Part shown: positions 58,201 to 64,000 of the stretch, piece by piece | How the letters are laid out: the number at the start of each line of letters is the position of its first letter | Position numbering within the stretch: position 1 is the first letter of the stretch | DNA from: Strigops habroptila | Taxonomy: Eukaryota; Chordata; Aves; Psittaciformes; Psittacidae | NCBI RefSeq assembly: GCF_004027225.2 | Contig: NC_046358.1 | Span: 537,979 to 601,978, forward strand | Reading direction: 5' to 3' | Length of the DNA: 64,000 nucleotides | Position numbers and translations under genes: made by a program | Notes under the pieces: model-generated | Databases searched by the model: none | The model's input: only the letters and a program-made list of their open reading frames with translations | What the model was told of the DNA's origin: nothing

Positions 58201-61200
58201 ATCTTCAGACTTCTCTGGGAATGAATACATCTTGTTCCATGAAGAGAACACATATGGTCCTTTCCTGCTGCCTCCCAAGGCAGACCAGAGATCTTCAGCA
58301 GATAAACTCAACACAGACAGTGAGCAAAATTGAAGATACATTGTGGGTTCCAGCTGAGGTTGCTAAAGAAGATTTTGACTGTTTCAGGATGAAGGAAGGG
58401 TGGATTTCAGTGCTGGTAGAGAAGGGGATGTTCCAGCCTTTCTTTTCTGTATCAGTCATTTGCATTTTGACTTAAATCACTAATGAAAATTAACTCTGGT
58501 TTCAGCCATGTGCCTGAGTAAACTCTTTAGTAGCTAACATGTAACTTAACATCATTTGCCAAGGTCTCCTTTGAACCTGAATATGTTCCTAGGAATGAAT
58601 TTTAGGTGATATTCTGCCTCAAGCCCTGAAGGTGGTATAGGAATTACTCGTTTGTGTATATTGGGCTCTTGCTTTCATCGTGGTGTGTATTAGTCAAAGA
58701 AAATGGAGCTGATCACCCTTGGAAAGGGGGGGCTTTGCTTGTGTAGCAGGATTTGGCGGTTCTTGCAAAGCAATGAGAGTCATCAGGAATTGCTTCTGTT
58801 GTGTCTTCTTGTTGGCACCTCTATGGCTCACGTCTGCCAAGTAACAACCTCCTCAGCCTTGCGCTAATCTGCCCCAACTGTGCAATAAGTGACAAAACCC
58901 CCCAAAACAGGATTGTTTCAATTGAAAAAATGAAAGTTGTTTTCCTATAAAACAGTGAAGACCTTCATGCAGATATCTGGGAATCAGTTGGATGGCAATG
59001 AGGTAATGTTCGTATTGCTGTAACTGTGGCTCTTGGGGGTGCTACTCATGAGTCAAACTCACATGAGGTCCCTGCAGTTGTGTAAGTAAGGGCTGAACTC
59101 ATGCCCCAACTATCACCCAGAGCAGTCATGAGAAGCCTGCAGAGAGCTTTTCGCATAGTTTTGCTCCCAGTTGCCATATTACTTCAGCTAGAAGGATGTG
59201 TTCTGTTACTTCTCCCACAAGGTGTCCCTGCCTGTTGCTTGTTATTTGTCTCCTTCCCTTACTCAAGTGAAGAGACTGACATATATCTACTCAGTGCACA
59301 GGAAGGTGAAAAATTGGTAATGCCCATAAAATATTGAGAAAACATCGAAATTCTTTATCAGTTTATATTTTGAAGTTCTAATTCTCCAAATTATTGTCTT
59401 GATTAGAAAGGTTTTACTCTTCTGGCATTTATCTGACTGTGGTGACTGAAAGTTGAGCTCCAGTGAGGATTTTCATCTCCTTGTCTGTGTGATAAAATGT
59501 CTCTCTGGATTTACTAGCAGTGCTGCTTGACTGCACTGAACAACCTTTACAGGGTGGCCCTGATACGTTCAATCACAGCTAGTGCTGGTGGAATAGGAAT
59601 GTGTTCTGCCTCATTAATCTGTTGGGTGTTGTGATGAAAGGTTAGTTAAGTAGGTATGTACATATGAAGTCAATTTTGATGTCAGTAAAAGGGAAGAACT
59701 TTCATCTCTTAGTGCTTTTGCCAATGGTCAGACTTTCATATTTGATTCATCTGCAGAGAGACTCATCTTGCCCAGAGAAGCTGTGGCTGCCCCATCCCTG
59801 GCAGTGTTCAAGGCCAGGTTGGACACAGGGGCTTGGAGCAACCTGCTCTAGTGGAAGGTGTCCCTGCCCGTGGCAGGGGTTGGAACTGGAGGAGCTTTAA
59901 GGTCCGTTCCAACACAAACCAGGCTGGGATTCTATGATATAAAACAGTTTATTGGTTTATTTCAGTTTATTGGTTGGCTGCAAACCAGCTGCAAACTCCA
60001 TTTCTTTCCCCTCCTCCCTTTATTCCCCTTCTTTTGAGTTTACTGGTTGTCCCATGCAGGAAGGAGCAGCAGCACGCTCAGCTAGTGAGCCTTTAACACA
60101 GTTAACAGAGATAAGAGGTGTGTTTGGGTTGGCAAACCACGCTGGCCATGGAGCTGGAGGTGTCAGGGCTGGATTCCGTGCGCAGAGACCGCATGTCCTG
60201 CTTTGATGAGGCAGCCAAAGGGCACCATCAGAAATGAGGTTTCTTCAGAGCTGCATTTCCTGAGCTTGGGGGTTTGAAGCTGGAAGAACAGTCTCTGATC
60301 TGGTAGAGTCTGTGTCCACGGAGTTGATTTACTGATAAATGGGGAAGTCCTTACTGGGCTGAGATTCCAATGGGAACTTACAATTTGACCAGTGTCTGCA
60401 GCTTAGTGAGTAGTTCTGGTTAATAATTAGTCAAGCAATATCATAATATAAGGTTTTGGTAACTGTTGAGACATGAATCTGAACAGTGCTCTGGAGGTTG
60501 CGTGGTGTTTACAGATGAAAATCCTCTTCCCTCACTCATTGCTGTTAATCTGTCACTGCTCATTGCTCCTGCAACTCCACAGTGCCTCCTGTGACACTCA
60601 ACCCAAGGCATTTCCCAAATGGATTAGAATAAAGAGCTCAATTAAGACAAGCTAAACAAGCAGAAGGGATAGAAGCAGAAAACCACGTTGGTGCTGCAGA
60701 GTGAGGACAGGAAGTCAGGATCTGAATCAATCACAGAGTCACAGACCTGGCACAGGGAGCCCAGAGAAGCTGTGGCTGCCCCATCCCTGGCAGTGTTCAA
60801 GGCCAGGTTGGACACAGGGGCTTGGAGCAACCTGCTCTAGTGGAAGGTGTCCCAGCCCGTGGCAGGGGTTGGGACTGGATGAACTTTAGGGCCCCTTCCA
60901 ACACAAACCAGTCTGGGATTCTGGGATTCTATACATTAGGCAGAGCTACATGACTTATCATATAGGAATATTGTATCTTGTGATCTTAGGAAACAAGCCT
61001 TTTATTGGCTTCTATTTCTAAACACCAGTCATGTGGTGAGGGATGTTTAGCACAGGCTGATGCCAGTTGTGAAACAAACTGGAGCAGCTCATAAAAATAC
61101 TTACTTCATCCTCTGCAAGCGGCAGGTTGTGACAGAGCAGCTCTGAACTTTTTCAGCTGGGGGAGAGGATTTTACCCAGTTAACACATTGATCTGGTAAT

Positions 61201-63468
61201 CTTTGCCATTATCATAGAAAATAAGAATTTTGAAGCTGAACTAGTGCCTTTTCACAGTAAAAATAACATGTTAAAGGAATGAGATTTAACAGCAAACATT
61301 ACATTATTCAGGAGACACACTTCTTTGTATAGTAACTTACACAGTGAACATTTAGTTCAGGCAGAGCCATGAGGTGTGAATCTGTTTGTGGGGTTTCTCA
61401 TGACACTGAAGAAAGTGTAGGTGGAGATTCAAAAGTCTTCTGTCAAATTCCTGCACAGACATGCCTTGTGGTAACCATCAACAGGGATGCTTTGGGATAC
61501 TGTGAGAGGAGACAGAGCATCCAGCAGTGCTGGGATGTGGATGTAGTGGAAGAAACCTCCCTGGAGGTTTCTTTGCATCTTTCTTCTTTTCAGCTTTATT
61601 TTTGTAAAGACAAGACTTGTGTTATTTGTTTGTCCATCCTTTCCACCTCATGCCAAGCTCTAAGCACAGAGGGGAGCTGCCTCCATTCCCACATCTCCCA
61701 CCTGAATGGGGTGGCAGAGGCCAAAGACTGAATCCATGCAGCCAAAACTTGGAATCGTGTTCTCTTTAGCATCAGTGCCCTTGCACCTCCCTATGATTTG
61801 TTGTTTCCTGGGGAGCAATGCAGGGAGAGAGGGGGTTGGAGCTGCTGTGGGGCAAGGCGGTGAGATGGGAGGGTGCAAATCCACTGATAATGAACCTTCC
61901 TTAACTTTCACAGCTCATCAAAGAACTGATTTTGGCAGGGACTGGGCTTCTCAGTTTAGGATCTCTTACTACACAAAACTAAACGGCCTTGCCCATGCAA
62001 TGCTAAAACGTGTTCTTTTGTTTCCCAAGCTTGGTGGCCATGTCAGGCTGCAGGATGTAGGTAGGTTTCCACAGTATTTTCCCCCTAAGTAGACAACTGC
62101 TGTGCTGTAGATGGGGTATTGTGTATGGAGGGTGGCTGTGTGCCATAGTTAGCATAGAGCTTTCCACAGTCCTGCCTCTCGCTGCTGTAGCCTTTACTCT
62201 TCATTGCTTTGTGTTCTGACACATTTTCATTGCTGAGCGAAGAACTTTGGGGTGTAGAAGCTCCTGTCATAGGTAGAAAGAAGGCTCCTCAGCCTGAGAG
62301 CAGTGAGTTTGTGTCACATCAATCCACCCCTCTTAACTTGCCAGCATCCTTCAAGCTAATACCTTCTTGGCACTGAATACTTACTGCATTAGACCTTTCC
62401 CTGTAAAAGGTGTACAGTATTCCTTGTTTTCCGCAGTGAAGCTTTAATGCAAGTAGATACCTTCCCTCTGAAGACATCAACAGAGTGTAAATGTACATGT
62501 AAAACTGATTTGCTGCAATGTCTCCCCTGTGTAGGTACGCTATTCTTTGTGGGCAGCTGTCAGAACATGAGAGCATCCAGAAGCGCATTCAAACAGGGTA
62601 TGTGTTTAAGGTGAGTAGAAAGGACGTGCTGAGTTTTGTGTAAGTATTAAACAGTGCTTATTTCTATAGTAGGTAGGAAAATTGGCTCCAGCTCTTACTA
62701 GGGAAGTGACGGGTCTCAAAGAGGTGCTGTGGGTGGAGGGTTTGGGCTGAGGAAGGTGATTCCAGCAACGTGTGATGAGGTGACTGCTCTGCCGCTGCAC
62801 TTTCCCACACTATAATCTCAAGAAAAAGAAGAAGAAAAGTCTTGCAAACAAAATGTATCTGTATGATGAGGCAGGGAGCTTGAAACGTGGAATTACCCTG
62901 TGGTAATGAGGTACAGCACCAACTCTTCTGCAGTAGCTGCCTCTGAGCACACTTACACCCTCCCATAGATGCAGAGAAGTTATTTTTCAGAGAGGATTTA
63001 ATCTGCCTCAGATTCCTTCACTTGCCTTTCACCCAGAGCAGGGGTATTTCAAGGTGAAGGGATGGAACAATTACTGCAGAACAGGCAACGTGTAATTATC
63101 ACCTCCTCAGGGATTGATGTGACCAGTAAGTTGTTTATGTCAGAGCTCTGGAAAGGTGGTAGAATAAAATGAAGGGCAGCTTCATCCTGTTGTGTGTAGG
63201 AATTCTTATCTTAGAGGCTGATAAAGTCATAGAATCATAGAATGGTTTGGCTTGAAAAGGACCTTAAGATCATCTAGTTCCAACCCCCCACTTGTTCCTT
63301 TCCACTTTCCACATGTTTTTGTCTGCTCTTGTGACTATTGTATTTGCTTATCACAAAAATGTAATGGGTGTTGGTGGTGATTTTCCATAGGAACACATCG
63401 ATAAAGCGATTGAACTGAAACCAGAGGATCCACAGTCTTACTATCTTCTGGGGAGATGGTGTTACCAG
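39877..63468 (+). CDS. RMDN3: Regulator of microtubule dynamics 3 / PTPIP51, first eight coding exons (C-terminus beyond window)
   Basis: Coding exons: 39877-40072, 42489-42684, 43523-43669, 48183-48450, 50487-50589, 51900-51960, 62535-62610, 63391-63468. GT-AG junctions are in phase, giving about 375 residues (human total 470), so about 95 C-terminal residues lie to the right. Exon 1 encodes an N-terminal membrane anchor (about residues 12-35, Ala/Leu/Gly-rich, then RPWRRR). Exon 2 has a coiled coil ('[19 protein letters not shown]'). Exon 3 has the basic '[15 protein letters not shown]' and the FFAT-type 'IYFTASSGA' used to bind VAP proteins. Exons 4-8 carry acidic linker and TPR-like helices ('[14 protein letters not shown]', '[16 protein letters not shown]', '[10 protein letters not shown]'). 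In other vertebrates it sits in the outer mitochondrial membrane, tethers ER and transfers lipid. Confidence 0.95.
40195..40550 (+). repeat. CR1 LINE 3' end (subfamily B)
   Basis: From 'gggagaaggctcagggggga' to 'ttgattctaggattc'. It begins about 120 bases after RMDN3 exon 1, inside the CpG-rich region. Confidence 0.93.
40750..40905 (+). repeat. CR1 LINE 3' end (subfamily A), short
   Basis: Starts abruptly at 'cagagaagctgtggctgccc' and ends 'caaaccattctatga'. Same 5' truncation zone as the copies at 59770 and 60747. Confidence 0.92.
43095..43267 (-). repeat. CR1 LINE 3' end (subfamily A) with internal deletion
   Basis: Runs from 'tagaaccacgaagtggttcc' to 'cagccacagcttctctgggc', then jumps directly to 'aaaagcccctctctagcttt'. 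Roughly 130-150 bases seen in full copies are missing. Confidence 0.88.
44077..44454 (+). repeat. CR1 LINE 3' end (subfamily A)
   Basis: From 'gttcagcctggagaagagaa' to 'cagcctgggattctatga', with a small variant 'cagacttttcccagagaagc' in place of the usual 'cagggtgcccagagaagc'. Confidence 0.93.
46818..46872. repeat. TA / TATG microsatellite
   Basis: 'tatatatatataaaaatgta' followed by 'gtatgtatgtatgtatatgt', in RMDN3 intron 3. Confidence 0.85.
47066..47195 (-). repeat. CR1 LINE 3' end (third, more diverged type)
   Basis: Begins 'agaatcatagaatcgtaagg', with 'cttgccctaaaccacgtggt' where subfamily A has 'cttccactagagcaggttgc'. A distinct CR1 subfamily. Confidence 0.88.
48981..49184 (+). repeat. 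CR1 LINE 3' end (subfamily A)
   Basis: Starts at 'cttccctgtgagggtgctga' and ends 'ccactctgtgattctatgtg'. In RMDN3 intron 4. Confidence 0.92.
49331..49648 (-). repeat. CR1 LINE 3' end (subfamily B)
   Basis: From 'tcatagaatcctagaatcaa' to 'agaccagctccctcctggct'. In RMDN3 intron 4, 150 bases from an oppositely oriented CR1. Confidence 0.93.
50739..51110 (-). repeat. CR1 LINE 3' end (subfamily A)
   Basis: From 'atcataggattccaggcagg' through 'caggttaaagccattcccct' to 'gctgctctaaggtctccctg'. In RMDN3 intron 5. Confidence 0.93.
52444..52780 (-). repeat. CR1 LINE 3' end (subfamily A) with internal deletion
   Basis: From 'cacagaatcacagaatccca' to 'agagctcatctcaatcccag', then directly 'ctctctcagcctggctccag'. 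The 'ggcaggttaaagcc' to 'tctccaggctgcccc' segment of full copies is absent. Confidence 0.9.
56767..57256 (-). repeat. CR1 LINE 3' end (subfamily A), longest copy
   Basis: About 490 bases, from 'aatcatagaatcatggaatg' through 'aggtctccccttcaggagcc' to 'ctccagcagctccacgtccc'. A useful local reference for the subfamily. Confidence 0.94.
59770..59938 (+). repeat. CR1 LINE 3' end (subfamily A), short
   Basis: Starts at 'gcccagagaagctgtggctg', ends 'aggctgggattctatga'. Confidence 0.92.
60747..60933 (+). repeat. CR1 LINE 3' end (subfamily A), short
   Basis: Starts at 'ctggcacagggagcccagag', ends with a duplicated tail 'tctgggattctgggattcta'. Confidence 0.92.
63227..63291 (-). repeat. Short CR1 LINE 3' tail
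   Basis: 'tcatagaatcatagaatggt' then 'ccttaagatcatctagttcc'. It lies 100 bases before RMDN3 exon 8. Confidence 0.88.
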
Positions 63469-64000
63469 GTAAAATAGTTCATTACTACTTACTGCTGTAT
63501 CCTTCCTCCTTGGAATTGAACTCCTTGTGTGAATGAAAGGAGGGTTTAAACCACCAGCCATAAGACTGAGGACACTCTTAGCTGCTGAGCTCAGATGCTG
63601 TATCAGAAAGTACAGATGTGGAAGTGCTGTGGTCGCTTGAACAAGTAGTTGGGAAGTTGCACTTGTGTGGGATCTAGAAACTCTTCAGTCCTGAGACAGT
63701 ACCAAGAAAAACACTCCACTGATGAGGACTGGAAATGCTTTGCATTCAGAAACCTGAAGGTATAAAAGCTCATGTTCTTGTACATGTAGCACTGCAATGG
63801 TTTTATAAAAGCACTCTTGAAAGTGTTGTTGCAGGACACTGTGTCATTCAGAATCTCTCAGCTTTCCATCTAGGTTGTTTTCTTAACTGTAATCAAGAAG
63901 CCTCCGAGTTCAGCATGGGGGGAGCTGCCAGGGACTGGTGCAGGTGCAGTTTTGGACCATTTGTGTTGTTTCGTGTCTGTAGTAAGTCAGTTGTAGAGAC
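63469..64000. other. RMDN3 intron 8, cut by the window edge
   Basis: Begins at the donor CCAG|gtaaaa after exon 8. Unique sequence; the next coding exon (expected to begin with a VSHLSW-like motif) is not reached. Confidence 0.6.

Larger units (their letters stand above)
51961..62534. other. RMDN3 intron 6 (10.6 kb)
   Basis: Largest intron of the window. It has CR1 copies at 52444, 56767, 59770 and 60747. I found no nested gene; open frames are short, lack splice support, and several are translated CR1. Confidence 0.6.

Noticed and set aside
26718-61000. Many small frames starting '[20 protein letters not shown]' or containing '[20 protein letters not shown]'
   Set aside because: These are translations of the CR1 3' untranslated end in sense or antisense, repeated wherever a copy lies; not genes.
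1-64000. CRISPR array, prokaryotic operons, plasmid or phage features
   Set aside because: Repeats are dispersed CR1 or minisatellites; genes are intron-split vertebrate orthologues.
1-64000. tRNA, rRNA or snRNA genes
   Set aside because: No cloverleaf-like or conserved box sequences were recognised by eye; a covariance-model scan was not possible.

Overview
This is a vertebrate nuclear window, almost certainly from a bird and probably a neoavian one. All genes are intron-split. The interspersed repeats are overwhelmingly CR1 LINE 3' ends, recognised by the recurring 'attctatga' terminus (about 25 copies, two subfamilies). The gene order RMDN3 - GCHFR - DNAJC17 with C15orf62 nested inside DNAJC17 matches human 15q15. 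No bacterial, plasmid or CRISPR content was seen.

Layout. (1) Positions 1-8.9 kb form an accessory block: the last exon of a GH31 (MYORG-like) glycosidase gene, then two TOPORS-like RING-finger genes lying as arms of an inverted repeat (about 2034-3305 on minus, 7171-8540 on plus), with a SPATA31-like gene (4066-6191) in the spacer. (2) Positions 8.9-10.1 kb hold a possible minus-strand LTR and a CpG-rich promoter with several ZNF143/SBS-like elements. (3) Positions 10.1-27.6 kb hold the complete 11-exon DNAJC17 gene (310 aa). C15orf62 lies antisense in its last intron. (4) Positions 28.3-35.9 kb hold the complete three-exon GCHFR gene on the minus strand (84 aa). (5) Positions 36.2-39.7 kb, between the divergent GCHFR and RMDN3 promoters, carry two minisatellites. 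(6) From 39.9 kb to the right edge lie the first eight coding exons of RMDN3 (PTPIP51, about 375 aa); the C-terminal part lies beyond the window.

The four orthologues do unrelated housekeeping jobs: DNAJC17 is a spliceosome-linked J protein, GCHFR regulates tetrahydrobiopterin synthesis, RMDN3 is an ER-mitochondria tether, and C15orf62 is uncharacterised. They are held together by old synteny, not by pathway. The accessory block is different in character: fast-evolving, GC-rich genes of families associated with testis expression or expansion in other vertebrates, duplicated in inverted orientation. In mammals ZFYVE19 is the head-to-head neighbour of DNAJC17; here this block occupies that place.

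The observations most worth following up are: the inverted TOPORS-like/SPATA31-like module, with one RING that has lost its first zinc ligands; an in-frame stop that splits the SPATA31-like reading frame 89 codons before its polyadenylation signal; a 34-bp perfect palindrome and a tandem splice-donor duplication in DNAJC17; and minisatellites abutting both divergent promoters.
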